This document shows positions 1-6,865 of a stretch of 8,868 bases of DNA, piece by piece. The DNA is from an uncultured Clostridia bacterium (GTDB taxonomy: Bacteria > Bacillota > Clostridia > TANB77 > CAG-508), in NCBI GenBank assembly GCA_947599995.1, contig CANQFW010000058.1, positions 1 through 8,868 on the forward strand, read 5' to 3'. Each line of letters opens with the position of its first letter. Within the stretch, counting starts at the first letter, position 1. The translations under genes and the position numbers were made by a program. The notes under the pieces are model-generated. The model saw only the letters and a list, made by a program, of their open reading frames with translations. It was not told the DNA's origin and made no database searches.

Positions 1-49
1 TATATATATATAATAAAATAGAAATTGAAACTAGGAAAGGATTTTTATT

Positions 50-724
50 ATGGGAAAATTATTTGTAATAGAAGGAACTGATGGCAGTGGAAAGCAAACA
101 CAACTGGGAAAATTAAAAGAAAGATTTGAAAAAGAACACATAGATTATAGGACGGTATCTTTTCCAAATTATGAAAGTCAAACATCTACATTGGTAAAAA
201 TGTATTTATCTGGTGATTTTGGCAAAAATCCAAATGATGTAAGCCCTTACATAGCATCTACATTTTATGCAGCAGATAGATATGCCACTTTTAAATCTGA
301 AGGATATTTAGAATACTATAATAGTGGTGGCATAATTTTAGCAGATAGATATACTACTTCAAATATGACATTCCAAGCTGGAAAAATAAAGGATGAGAAG
401 GAAAGAAAGAATTTTTTAGATTGGCTATGGAACTTTGAATTTAATCTATATGAGCTTCCTATTCCTACAAAATCCTTCTTCTTAGATATGCCAACAAAAT
501 ATGCACAGGAATTAATACAAAATAGGGACAACAAATTTACTCATTCATCACAAAAAGATATACACGAAAGTAACTCTGTTTATTTAGATGAAATTTATCA
601 AATCTCTTGCAATCTAGCTAAAGAATATGACTGGTATAGAATAGATTGCATTAGAAATAACTCTATACGTACCATTGAAGATATTCATAATGAAATCTTT
701 GCTGAAATACAAAAATATATATAA
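50..724 (+). CDS. tmk: Thymidylate (dTMP) kinase
   Basis: This 224-residue protein belongs to the dTMP kinase family, which phosphorylates dTMP to dTDP with ATP in the cytoplasm, a required step for dTTP synthesis. The N-terminus carries the family's P-loop, GTDGSGKQT (residues 9-17), right after the first beta strand. F38-P39 matches the dTMP-binding FP element. Two DRY motifs are visible, at 76-78 and 99-101; the second, followed by TTSNMTFQAGK, corresponds to the family's substrate-binding DR segment. Length is normal for the family (about 200-225). The start is supported by AGGAAAGG at 33-40, nine bases before ATG. A TATAAT at 9-14 could be its -10, but the -35 would lie outside the window. 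The gene looks monocistronic within the window: a hairpin follows five bases after the stop. The family call is firm; a related deoxynucleotide kinase specificity cannot be excluded from sequence. Confidence 0.92.
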   Translation: MGKLFVIEGTDGSGKQTQLGKLKERFEKEHIDYRTVSFPNYESQTSTLVKMYLSGDFGKNPNDVSPYIASTFYAADRYATFKSEGYLEYYNSGGIILADRYTTSNMTFQAGKIKDEKERKNFLDWLWNFEFNLYELPIPTKSFFLDMPTKYAQELIQNRDNKFTHSSQKDIHESNSVYLDEIYQISCNLAKEYDWYRIDCIRNNSIRTIEDIHNEIFAEIQKYI

Positions 725-728
725 TTAT

Positions 729-766
729 AATTAATGATTGCCATTAATTAACGGCAATCATTAATT
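729..766. terminator. Bidirectional hairpin between tmk and comEA
   Basis: A perfect 14-bp inverted repeat (729-742 with 753-766) encloses a 10-nt loop. It sits between the stop codons of two convergent genes, tmk ending at 724 and comEA ending at 796. The top of the stem is GATTGCC/GGCAATC and the base is A/T only. Only short T tracts follow on either strand, so termination strength is uncertain. Position and perfect symmetry favour a shared terminator. Confidence 0.75.
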
Positions 767-795
767 TGTAACTGTTATTTTCACATCATATTAAG

Positions 796-1458
796 TTAAT
801 TTGTACATATAAAATCTTTTATTGCTTCATATTTAGTATCTCCAATTCCACTGACTTTTTTAATATCTTCAATATTTGAAAACTTACCATTACTATTTCG
901 ATACTCAATTATTTTACTTGCAAGAGATGGCCCCACGCCAGAAAGGCTTTCTAATTCGGACTGTGAAGCTTTATTAATATTTACTAAAGATGTTTTTGTT
1001 TCATGCTTTGAATTTGATTCTATAATCACATTTTCACCTACATCACCATTTACTGTATCATTTGCTTCCTGATTGCTTCCCTTTTCAGGTATAAGAATTT
1101 TGACTCCATCATCTAGTACATATGCCAAATTTACATTACTTATATCTGCATTTTCTGTTAATCCTCCTGCCATATCTATAGCATCCTCTATTCTGCTACC
1201 CTGTTTTAGTTTCACAACTCCAGGTGATTTCACAGCTCCTGTAATATGCACAACAACCATTTCGTCTGTGTCTTCTTCATTTACGGTATTAACTTGATTC
1301 TTATTTTCAGTATTTTGATCAATTAAAATTTCTTCTCCTTTTTCTATAAATTCTTTACTTTCAGCTCTTTTGTATATAAAAAACATTACCATAATAGCAA
1401 CTATTACTACAATTATAATAAATATCTTTTTTTGTTTGATAGTTAAATTCTCTAACAT
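796..1458 (-). CDS. comEA: ComEA, membrane-anchored DNA receptor for competence
   Basis: ComEA binds double-stranded DNA at the outer face of the membrane and delivers it to the ComEC channel during natural transformation. With the start at 1458 it has 220 residues. A single membrane segment lies at about 12-28. An acidic linker follows, then an SLBB domain at about 68-124 (VVVHITGAVKSPGVV ... AGGL ... DGVKILIP). A polar linker leads to a C-terminal helix-hairpin-helix DNA-binding domain at about 158-220, with hairpins LSGVGPSLA (172-180) and VSGIGDTKY (202-210) and the characteristic VNINKAS entry. This is the usual Gram-positive architecture and length. The start was chosen because a near-perfect Shine-Dalgarno lies just upstream; an in-frame ATG at 1494 would add 12 residues but has no such site. 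comEC, often the next gene, is not here: comEA is convergent with tmk and divergent from dacF. Confidence 0.93.
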   Translation of the reverse strand: MLENLTIKQKKIFIIIVVIVAIMVMFFIYKRAESKEFIEKGEEILIDQNTENKNQVNTVNEEDTDEMVVVHITGAVKSPGVVKLKQGSRIEDAIDMAGGLTENADISNVNLAYVLDDGVKILIPEKGSNQEANDTVNGDVGENVIIESNSKHETKTSLVNINKASQSELESLSGVGPSLASKIIEYRNSNGKFSNIEDIKKVSGIGDTKYEAIKDFICTN

Positions 1459-1462
1459 ATTA

Positions 1463-1471
1463 CACCTCCTT
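1463..1471 (-). promoter_or_regulatory. Strong ribosome binding site that fixes the comEA start
   Basis: Read on the - strand this is AAGGAGGTG, ending four bases before the ATG at 1458. It lies inside the 12-codon extension that would be translated from the ATG at 1494, which argues that 1458 is the true start. Confidence 0.85.
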
Positions 1472-1502
1472 ATATAATGATATCTTTTATACATAGCTAT
1501 AG

Positions 1503-1533
1503 TTCACAACTTAATTTTATACCATGGTGTGAA
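1503..1533 (-). promoter_or_regulatory. Candidate comEA promoter (extended -10) inside an inverted repeat
   Basis: On the - strand, TGGTATAAA (1516-1524) fits an extended -10 (TGnTATAAT, one mismatch). It would start transcription near 1509, about 50 nt before comEA. No convincing -35 is seen at 16-18 bp, as is usual for extended -10 promoters. The half-sites TTCACA (1503-1508) and TGTGAA (1528-1533) form an inverted repeat, 25 bp centre to centre, that brackets the -10. This could be an operator, but short repeats of this kind also occur by chance. Confidence 0.4.
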
Positions 1534-1632
1534 AATACTAATGATTATAATTACATTTTAATACTGCAACATTTTTGACTGTAAATTATAAAACTGCATG
1601 AAAACAATTATTTAATTTTTTCCAAAAATTCA

Positions 1633-1661
1633 TTGCAAAAAAATTATAAATACGATATATT
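1633..1661 (+). promoter_or_regulatory. Candidate dacF promoter, upstream copy
   Basis: TTGCAA (1633-1638), a 17-bp spacer and TATATT (1656-1661) resemble a sigma-A promoter, with 4/6 and 5/6 matches. It would give a 5' leader of roughly 100 nt for dacF. In DNA this AT-rich such matches are common, so this is only a candidate. Confidence 0.3.
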
Positions 1662-1667
1662 AATAAC

Positions 1668-1696
1668 ATGACTTAATATAGATTATTAATCATAAT
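1668..1696 (+). promoter_or_regulatory. Candidate dacF promoter, proximal copy
   Basis: ATGACT (1668-1673), a 17-bp spacer and CATAAT (1691-1696) give 4/6 and 5/6 matches to sigma-A hexamers. Transcription would begin near 1703, about 64 nt before dacF. It competes with the candidate at 1633-1661. The rest of the 308-bp gene-free region (1459-1766) is AT-rich DNA, and apart from these sites and the comEA signals I see no structure in it. Confidence 0.3.
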
Positions 1697-1766
1697 TATA
1701 AAAACATAATAAATCTACTTATAAAAATGGATTTTTTATTTAATCTTACTTGAAAGGAACACAAAG

Positions 1767-3059
1767 ATGAAACATAAAACATATCTAAAATACTTTATTC
1801 TTATAATAATTTTAATACTAAATACACTTTGTCCGATATCCTATGCTGATCAAACAAATTTGGACAATAGTCCAAATATATCAGCAGAATCAGCTATATT
1901 AATAGATGCAAGCACTGGGGCTGTACTTTTCCAAAAAAATTCTGATGCTAAAATGTACCCTGCAAGCACAACAAAAATTTTAACTGCAATTATTGCTATA
2001 GAAAAATGTAACCTAGACGACATAGTAACTGTTCAAAATTCAGCAATAAAAGCTGTCCCCTCTGGATATTCATCTGCTTATTTATCAGAAGGAGAACAAC
2101 TAACAGTAAATGACCTACTTAAAGTTTTTCTTGTTCACTCTGCAAATGACGCTGGATATGTTCTAGCAGAACACGTTTCAGGGTCTATAGATAATTTTTC
2201 AAATCTTATGAACGAAAAAGCAGTAGAAATAGGCTGTAAAAACTCACATTTTTTAAACCCCAGCGGAATACATGACGACAATCATTACACAACTGCCGAA
2301 GATCTTGCAAAAATCGCTTTATATTGTATGAAGAATAGTACATTTAGGTCAATAGTTTCTATGAAGAGTTGTACTATAAACAAAACAAATAAATCTGACG
2401 CAAGAACATATAAAAATACGAACGATTTATTAAATTCATCATCAAAATACTATATACCTGAATGTGTGGGAATAAAAACGGGTTATACTTCCGAAGCAAA
2501 AAATTGTCTAATTTCAGCTTTTACAAAAAATAAACTTAACTTAATATCTGTTGTACTAGGAGCTCCAGTCCTAGAAAGTGGAGAAAGCACAAGATGTATC
2601 GATTCTGCAGCATTATATAAATATGGATATTCTACTTATTCTTTAGAGACTCTTGCTACAAAAGGGGACTCTGTAAAAAATATAGAAATTGAAAATGCAA
2701 CAGAAGAAACCAAAAATTTAGAATTAATTTTAGAAAATGATGTTACATTACTAAAGAATACGAAAAATCCTAATGACTCATTTGAAATAAATCTAAAAGA
2801 CAATATCTCTGCTCCTATTTTAAAAAATGACATTATAGGAACAGTTACATACACTTCATGTGGACTAGAGTATACGACCAATTTACTTGCTTCTCATGAT
2901 GTTGAAGCTAAAATAAATTATAAAAATATAATTATATTACTAATCACTTTTATTATTATTAGTTTGATTTTGACAAATATTCTAAAGATCCAAAGAAATA
3001 ATAAAAGGAAAAGTAAGAAAAAATCTAAATATTCAAAAAGCAAATATTATAAAAAATAA
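1767..3059 (+). CDS. dacF: D-alanyl-D-alanine carboxypeptidase, DacF/PBP5 type
   Basis: This is a penicillin-binding protein of peptidase family S11, which removes the terminal D-Ala from peptidoglycan pentapeptides outside the membrane and so limits cross-linking. All three active-site motifs are present: S67-T-T-K70 (nucleophile Ser67), S125-A-N127 and K237-T-G239. A signal peptide covers about 1-27, with likely cleavage after ISYA. The catalytic domain runs to about 285, then a PBP5_C-type beta domain to about 375 (APILKNDIIGTV is typical). The 430-residue length fits the family. Unlike the amphipathic C-terminal helix typical of PBP5, the end is a strongly hydrophobic segment (about 386-407) followed by a very basic tail, which suggests a true membrane anchor. 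AAAGGA at 1753-1758 supports the start. The gene is alone, ends at a terminator, and the symbol reflects family resemblance: dacF, dacA and dacB are hard to separate by sequence. Confidence 0.9.
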   Translation: MKHKTYLKYFILIIILILNTLCPISYADQTNLDNSPNISAESAILIDASTGAVLFQKNSDAKMYPASTTKILTAIIAIEKCNLDDIVTVQNSAIKAVPSGYSSAYLSEGEQLTVNDLLKVFLVHSANDAGYVLAEHVSGSIDNFSNLMNEKAVEIGCKNSHFLNPSGIHDDNHYTTAEDLAKIALYCMKNSTFRSIVSMKSCTINKTNKSDARTYKNTNDLLNSSSKYYIPECVGIKTGYTSEAKNCLISAFTKNKLNLISVVLGAPVLESGESTRCIDSAALYKYGYSTYSLETLATKGDSVKNIEIENATEETKNLELILENDVTLLKNTKNPNDSFEINLKDNISAPILKNDIIGTVTYTSCGLEYTTNLLASHDVEAKINYKNIIILLITFIIISLILTNILKIQRNNKRKSKKKSKYSKSKYYKK

Positions 3060-3086
3060 AAAATCATAAATATTTTAATTTTATAC

Positions 3087-3139
3087 AATTATCAATCAGA
3101 ATTATTGCCTAATTAGCAAAGTTGATTGATAATTTTTTT
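3087..3139 (+). terminator. Intrinsic terminator of dacF
   Basis: A perfect 12-bp stem (3087-3098 with 3123-3134) is followed by seven T residues at 3133-3139. The 24-nt loop contains a small secondary hairpin, TTGC (3105-3108) with GCAA (3116-3119). It begins 27 bases after the dacF stop, the classic form of a rho-independent terminator. Confidence 0.85.
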
Positions 3140-3155
3140 ATATGATTAGAAAATA

Positions 3156-3199
3156 AAAATAAAGAGAAGTCCTTAATATTTATAGCCCCTCTTTATTTT
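3156..3199. terminator. Second hairpin in the dacF/LCP convergent region
   Basis: An 11-bp inverted repeat, AAAATAAAGAG (3156-3166) with its complement at 3189-3199, encloses a 22-nt loop. On the - strand its descending arm is T-rich, so it could end transcripts from the LCP gene; on the + strand it would back up the dacF terminator. The stem is mostly A/T, so the call is tentative. Confidence 0.45.
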
Positions 3200-3213
3200 A
3201 TTACATATATATT

Positions 3214-3244
3214 TAGCATAATTTCTCATTCTAAAATTATGCTA
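3214..3244 (-). terminator. Hairpin downstream of the LCP gene
   Basis: A perfect 11-bp stem, TAGCATAATTT (3214-3224) with its complement at 3234-3244, and a 9-nt loop lie 43 bases past the LCP stop. No clean T tract follows on the - strand. It may work with the hairpin at 3156-3199 to end LCP transcription. Confidence 0.5.
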
Positions 3245-3287
3245 TTATTTATAGAATACGGTAATTAAGAACCTCTAACTTTATCTT

Positions 3288-4712
3288 CTAATTATAATCC
3301 TTACCAATAATTACAGTAATATCACAATTACTTTTCTTAGATGAACTACCATTAGAAATTATTCCTGATTTCAAATCCACCTTTAATTGTTGAATAAAAC
3401 TACTATCGACATTTGATCTATTGATTAAAGTAGTCTTTGCTGTAGAGGTTGTAGTTCCTGTTGTAAAAACATTGTAACCTTTGGTTTTAAGTAAATTAGT
3501 TACTTCTGTTAACTTTTTACTATTACTACTACCATTTAATACTTCTATTTTCAAAGACGATTTATCTAAACTTCCATTTTTTGTATCAACTACATTTTCA
3601 TTCTCATTACGGTTTGCAAGAGTATTTTCAGTCTCATCATTGACCGCTTCTTCACTTTTATTTGAAAATAATTCATCTACGATTCTTTGTGTTTCAGCCT
3701 TATCATGAACAAAGAACCATAATTTATTATACATCGCAGGTTCACCTGGCAATGTCACAGTCTCTAAATTGCTTATATCAAAATTAACAACAAAAGGAAT
3801 ATAATTCTTTACTTCATCCCAATTCGTAATATTGGTTTTTACATTTTGTTTTAAAATATCAACATATGACCCTATTTTAGTTATATTTTTTAGTTTTATC
3901 ATTTCCTCAGCAACAGCCTTTAGAAATTCTCTTTGAGTCCTCATCCTTCCAATATCATTATCTCCATATTCTGTTGAGTAGGTAGTTCCATTGTTGTTTT
4001 TCCTAAATCTTACAAGCTGCTCAGATTGTGCGCCATTTAGTTTTTGATATCCTTTAGTTAAATGGATATGCAAATCTTGAGTAACATCATCATAATTCAT
4101 ATCTATTGGAACATCAAAATTTACTCCTCCAATTGTATCTACAAGCTGTGTCAATGCATTATTATCAATAATAACATATTTTTCTATATCGAGTCCCAGT
4201 ATTTCATTCACAGCATCTAATGTCTTTTTAGGACTTTGTTGATACAAGGCATTTATCTTTTGACTTGCAGTTGCTTTATTTTTTTTAGTTCCTGTAAAGG
4301 TATCTCTTGGTATTGAAAGCAATACCGCCTTTTGTTCTTTTGGATTATAAGATGCAACCATTAAGGTATCTGTAAGTTCTGAATCGATATCTTTGCTAAC
4401 GCCCATAATAAGTATAGTTAAGGGATCTAAATTTTCCAAAGTTCTTCTATCCTGACCCATAGCAGTTTGCAAAAGACCTTGAAAGCCCCACCCATTTTTT
4501 AATGTACTATATACAACAAATACTAAAGCACTAATTAGTAATATTAGAAATATTCCTAAAATTATCTTTCCTACTCTTCCTTTTTTCTTTCGCTGTTTTG
4601 TTTTATATCTATTATTTTTTTTATTATTATCATTAACTATATTATGTTTATGAATATTATTTTCTTCTTTTAGTTCACCATTCCCCTTTTTTGAACTTTC
4701 TTTCTTATTCAT
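3288..4712 (-). CDS. LytR-CpsA-Psr (LCP) family protein with LytR_C domain
   Basis: LCP proteins transfer lipid-linked glycopolymers, such as wall teichoic acids or capsule, to peptidoglycan on the outer face of the membrane. Of 474 residues, about 1-47 form a cytoplasmic, Lys/Asn-rich tail; a single membrane segment lies at about 49-71. The LCP domain spans about 97-275 and keeps the family's key residues: D115 (TDT), R136-D137 (IPRDT), K152/N154 (QKIN), R235 and R237 (VRFRK), and D253, R256 and R258 (DIGRMRTQ). A low-complexity linker (about 352-385) leads to a LytR_C domain (about 386-471, opening KIEVLNGS). The substrate cannot be read from sequence, and no polymer-synthesis genes adjoin it. 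The start lacks a Shine-Dalgarno at the usual distance; an in-frame TGA lies just upstream and no nearby alternative start is better. It is convergent with dacF and has its own candidate promoter 207 bp below cvpA. Confidence 0.9.
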   Translation of the reverse strand: MNKKESSKKGNGELKEENNIHKHNIVNDNNKKNNRYKTKQRKKKGRVGKIILGIFLILLISALVFVVYSTLKNGWGFQGLLQTAMGQDRRTLENLDPLTILIMGVSKDIDSELTDTLMVASYNPKEQKAVLLSIPRDTFTGTKKNKATASQKINALYQQSPKKTLDAVNEILGLDIEKYVIIDNNALTQLVDTIGGVNFDVPIDMNYDDVTQDLHIHLTKGYQKLNGAQSEQLVRFRKNNNGTTYSTEYGDNDIGRMRTQREFLKAVAEEMIKLKNITKIGSYVDILKQNVKTNITNWDEVKNYIPFVVNFDISNLETVTLPGEPAMYNKLWFFVHDKAETQRIVDELFSNKSEEAVNDETENTLANRNENENVVDTKNGSLDKSSLKIEVLNGSSNSKKLTEVTNLLKTKGYNVFTTGTTTSTAKTTLINRSNVDSSFIQQLKVDLKSGIISNGSSSKKSNCDITVIIGKDYN

Positions 4713-4750
4713 ATGTTTTTTATAACCAACTCATTTCTTCCAAATTTTAA

Positions 4751-4766
4751 ACTATGTACACATAGT
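4751..4766. promoter_or_regulatory. Dyad overlapping the LCP -10, possible operator
   Basis: ACTATG (4751-4756) and CATAGT (4761-4766) are perfect inverted half-sites around TACA. The dyad covers the start of the proposed -10 and the expected transcription start of the LCP gene, where a repressor would act. No regulator gene is nearby to support it. Confidence 0.35.
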
Positions 4767-4792
4767 ATAGCAAATTTTTGTTGAAATAGCAA
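4764..4792 (-). promoter_or_regulatory. Candidate promoter of the LCP gene
   Basis: On the - strand, TTGCTA (4787-4792), a 17-bp spacer and TATACT (4764-4769) form a sigma-A-like promoter (4/6 and 5/6). Transcription would start near 4757, giving a leader of about 45 nt. The same -35 hexamer and spacer recur upstream of the DUF5711-like gene, which raises confidence. Confidence 0.55.
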
Positions 4793-4919
4793 TATAATTT
4801 TGAATTTATTTATAATTAATTTATACAAATTTCTAAACTTCATAAAAGGTTCCCAAGAAGTATAATAAATTCTTAATATTACTGTGTTTTAAGTAGCAAA
4901 TTTCAACATTAACAATTCA

Positions 4920-5561
4920 TCAATGAAATATGTTCAAAATAATATTATTCTGGTATAGATACTTAGTAATGATAGAACTATCAATAGCATTGGTAATGTC
5001 ATACGATCCATTTATTGAAACTACAAAAAACATAATAGTAAGAATAATATAAATTAAAACCAACCCCACAATAGCTCCATACAAAACACCACCTAGTTTA
5101 TTAAACTGCTTGATAATAGGAAGTTCTGCCAAGGCTCCCGCAAAAGTCTTTGCAAAAACCAACAAAATTCTCACAACAACAAACAAACTAATTGAAACTA
5201 TTATATTTACAGTATTTATAGCAATTGAATCAGCAACAGCTTCTATAGAGTTACTCTGCACATCGGTTAATGCATTATAAGTATGTACTTGTATATACTT
5301 GTTAATATCTGAACTGTCTTGACTTACATCATCTTTTTTCTCCAAAATCCCCTTATCTAATACTGTTTGTCTTATATTATCATATAATTTCGTATTATTG
5401 ATTACAATTCCAGCAATTGGTCTGTAAAGTATAATTGTAATAAGCATGGCAACCAAAAAGGCACATAAATTAAAAATTACATTTACTAACCCCTTTTTAT
5501 ATCCCAAAAAAATATTTATAGCTAGAATTATAATAAGCACTAAGTCAATAACTATTCCCAT
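4920..5561 (-). CDS. cvpA: CvpA family membrane protein
   Basis: This 213-residue protein resembles the CvpA family, named for colicin V production in E. coli; its biochemical role in Firmicutes is not established. The N-terminus (MGIVIDLVLIIILAINIFLG, then YKKGLVNVIF) is the typical CvpA opening. Four membrane segments are visible at about 2-19, 25-47, 112-137 and 156-182, with an acidic polar loop at about 56-110 between the second and third. The conserved glycine-rich stretch LGGVLYGAIVGLVL (157-170) matches the family's last segment. AGGAGG at 5569-5574 gives strong ribosome binding for the ATG at 5561. It follows the DUF5711-like gene by 21 nt on the same strand, so the two almost certainly share a transcript. 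No convincing terminator is seen below it, so some readthrough into the LCP gene is possible. Confidence 0.85.
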   Translation of the reverse strand: MGIVIDLVLIIILAINIFLGYKKGLVNVIFNLCAFLVAMLITIILYRPIAGIVINNTKLYDNIRQTVLDKGILEKKDDVSQDSSDINKYIQVHTYNALTDVQSNSIEAVADSIAINTVNIIVSISLFVVVRILLVFAKTFAGALAELPIIKQFNKLGGVLYGAIVGLVLIYIILTIMFFVVSINGSYDITNAIDSSIITKYLYQNNIILNIFH

Positions 5562-5582
5562 AATAATCCTCCTAAAGTTCTA

Positions 5583-6764
5583 TTATAAATTAATTATTTC
5601 TACTCTGTCTTTATAAACAATTGCAGCTAAGTTTCCTGAAAAAAATATATTTGTAATCTCCTGTTTAGAAGAAACCTTCTTTAGAAGCCATCCACTATCA
5701 TTAATAAAATGTACTTCAAGACCTACATTTATAGCTATAACATTATCGCAAGTATAAACTTCCTTGGCGGTCTCTTCTAAATTATATGTACTAGTTGTTA
5801 CCCCCTGATTATTGCATATATGTATCATAGAATTTGATTTAAACAATCCTTTCATTTCCTCTGTAACATAAATAAAGTTATTGTTCAAATCAACAGATGT
5901 ATAGGTAACATTACTATTTTCAGCCAAGACATCCTTACTTTGTAAATTTTCATCTATAACTTGTACATGGTCATCATACATACAAACCAATCTATTTTTT
6001 TCTTGATATTTAATTTTAGTAATTAACGTACCCCTATCTGCACTATAAGAATATATCTCTGATTTTTCACTATCCTTGGCAACATCATCCACAGAAATTA
6101 CTTCCACATTTGATTGCAAAAAAGTCCCTGATGTATCAAGTTCAGCAATTGCTAAATACTTATTATCCTTAGACATGCTCACATCAATTACTCGTGTAGA
6201 AGATAAATATTTCTTACATATTTCCTTACCTTCCTGATCATACAATGTAATTATTGATCTATATGTAGCATCTGTTGTTACAATTGCAATATATCCATTT
6301 TGATTAACATGAATTTGTTCTATTTCCCCATCTATAGTACCACCCCATAAATATGTGGTATCTAAAAACAAATAAAAATTTTTTCCGCCATCTTCTGCCA
6401 TAGCTAAATATTTATTCGAAGACGCAAAAATAGCATTATTAATATCTACCTGTATTTCTTCTATCTTCTCTCCATAATTATTATATATAGAAACTTTCTT
6501 TTCATTTAATATTGCAATATATTTATTATACACGAAAAGTTGGTTAGGTTTATTTATATCTAAATCGATAGTAGGTACATTTTCCGTAGATACATTTTTC
6601 TTTAGCACATTAGTATCAATCATTTCACGAAATTCAATATTAAAAACATATAATAAAATAACAACTAAAATACTCAATATTAATATAATCGAAATTGTGA
6701 TAATGACTTTTTTTCGTATACCAATTTCCCTTTTTTCATTAATTTCTTCTATTTTCTCTTCCAT
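5583..6764 (-). CDS. Membrane-anchored, predicted beta-propeller protein (DUF5711-like)
   Basis: The function is unknown. The 393-residue protein has an acidic and basic cytoplasmic start (1-18), one membrane helix at about 19-41, and a large domain expected outside the cell. That domain (about 60-393) is a run of beta-strand blocks with a repeating pattern of hydrophobic strand, polar turn and short aromatic strand (FVYNKYIAILNEKKVSIYN, KYLAMAEDGGKNFYLF, YIAIVTTDATYRSIITLYD, KYLAIAELD). This is typical of WD40/YVTN-like propellers and fits the family annotated as DUF5711 in Clostridia; I recall that assignment and have not searched it. No catalytic motif is apparent. AGGAG at 6771-6775, six bases before ATG, supports the start. 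It is the first gene of a two-gene unit with cvpA, which suggests a joint role at the membrane. A candidate promoter lies about 20 bases upstream. Confidence 0.7.
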   Translation of the reverse strand: MEEKIEEINEKREIGIRKKVIITISIILILSILVVILLYVFNIEFREMIDTNVLKKNVSTENVPTIDLDINKPNQLFVYNKYIAILNEKKVSIYNNYGEKIEEIQVDINNAIFASSNKYLAMAEDGGKNFYLFLDTTYLWGGTIDGEIEQIHVNQNGYIAIVTTDATYRSIITLYDQEGKEICKKYLSSTRVIDVSMSKDNKYLAIAELDTSGTFLQSNVEVISVDDVAKDSEKSEIYSYSADRGTLITKIKYQEKNRLVCMYDDHVQVIDENLQSKDVLAENSNVTYTSVDLNNNFIYVTEEMKGLFKSNSMIHICNNQGVTTSTYNLEETAKEVYTCDNVIAINVGLEVHFINDSGWLLKKVSSKQEITNIFFSGNLAAIVYKDRVEIINL

Positions 6765-6783
6765 ATGTAACTCCTATGCCAAT

Positions 6784-6812
6784 ATTTTACCAAATAAGCA
6801 AAAAAATAGCAA
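6784..6812 (-). promoter_or_regulatory. Candidate promoter of the DUF5711-cvpA unit
   Basis: On the - strand, TTGCTA (6807-6812), a 17-bp spacer and TAAAAT (6784-6789) form a sigma-A-like promoter. Transcription would start near 6777, leaving only about 12 nt before the ATG and placing the Shine-Dalgarno almost at the 5' end. The -35 region shares the 10-mer ATTGCTATTT with the LCP promoter. Confidence 0.5.
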
Positions 6813-6865
6813 TGAATTTTTTAATTTTTAATACATTTAATGTTACTACCATGTAAACCTAATTC

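Noticed and set aside
1..20. TA dinucleotide run at the left edge as a repeat or satellite
   Set aside because: It is only about five TA units at a window edge in very AT-rich DNA, and it is more likely promoter-region sequence of tmk.
1459..1494. Longer ComEA start at the ATG at 1494
   Set aside because: The extra 12 residues are basic and unlike the family, and their coding DNA contains the AAGGAGGTG ribosome binding site for the ATG at 1458.
1575..1603. TTGACT at 1575-1580 as a dacF -35 element
   Set aside because: The bases 16-18 bp downstream (around ATGAAA) do not resemble a -10, and the site is nearly 190 bp from dacF.
4794..4919. Terminator after cvpA
   Set aside because: Only short imperfect pairings were found (for example ACTTC/GAAGT around 4838-4862 and a 5-bp CTTAA/TTAAG) without a T tract, so no terminator is called.
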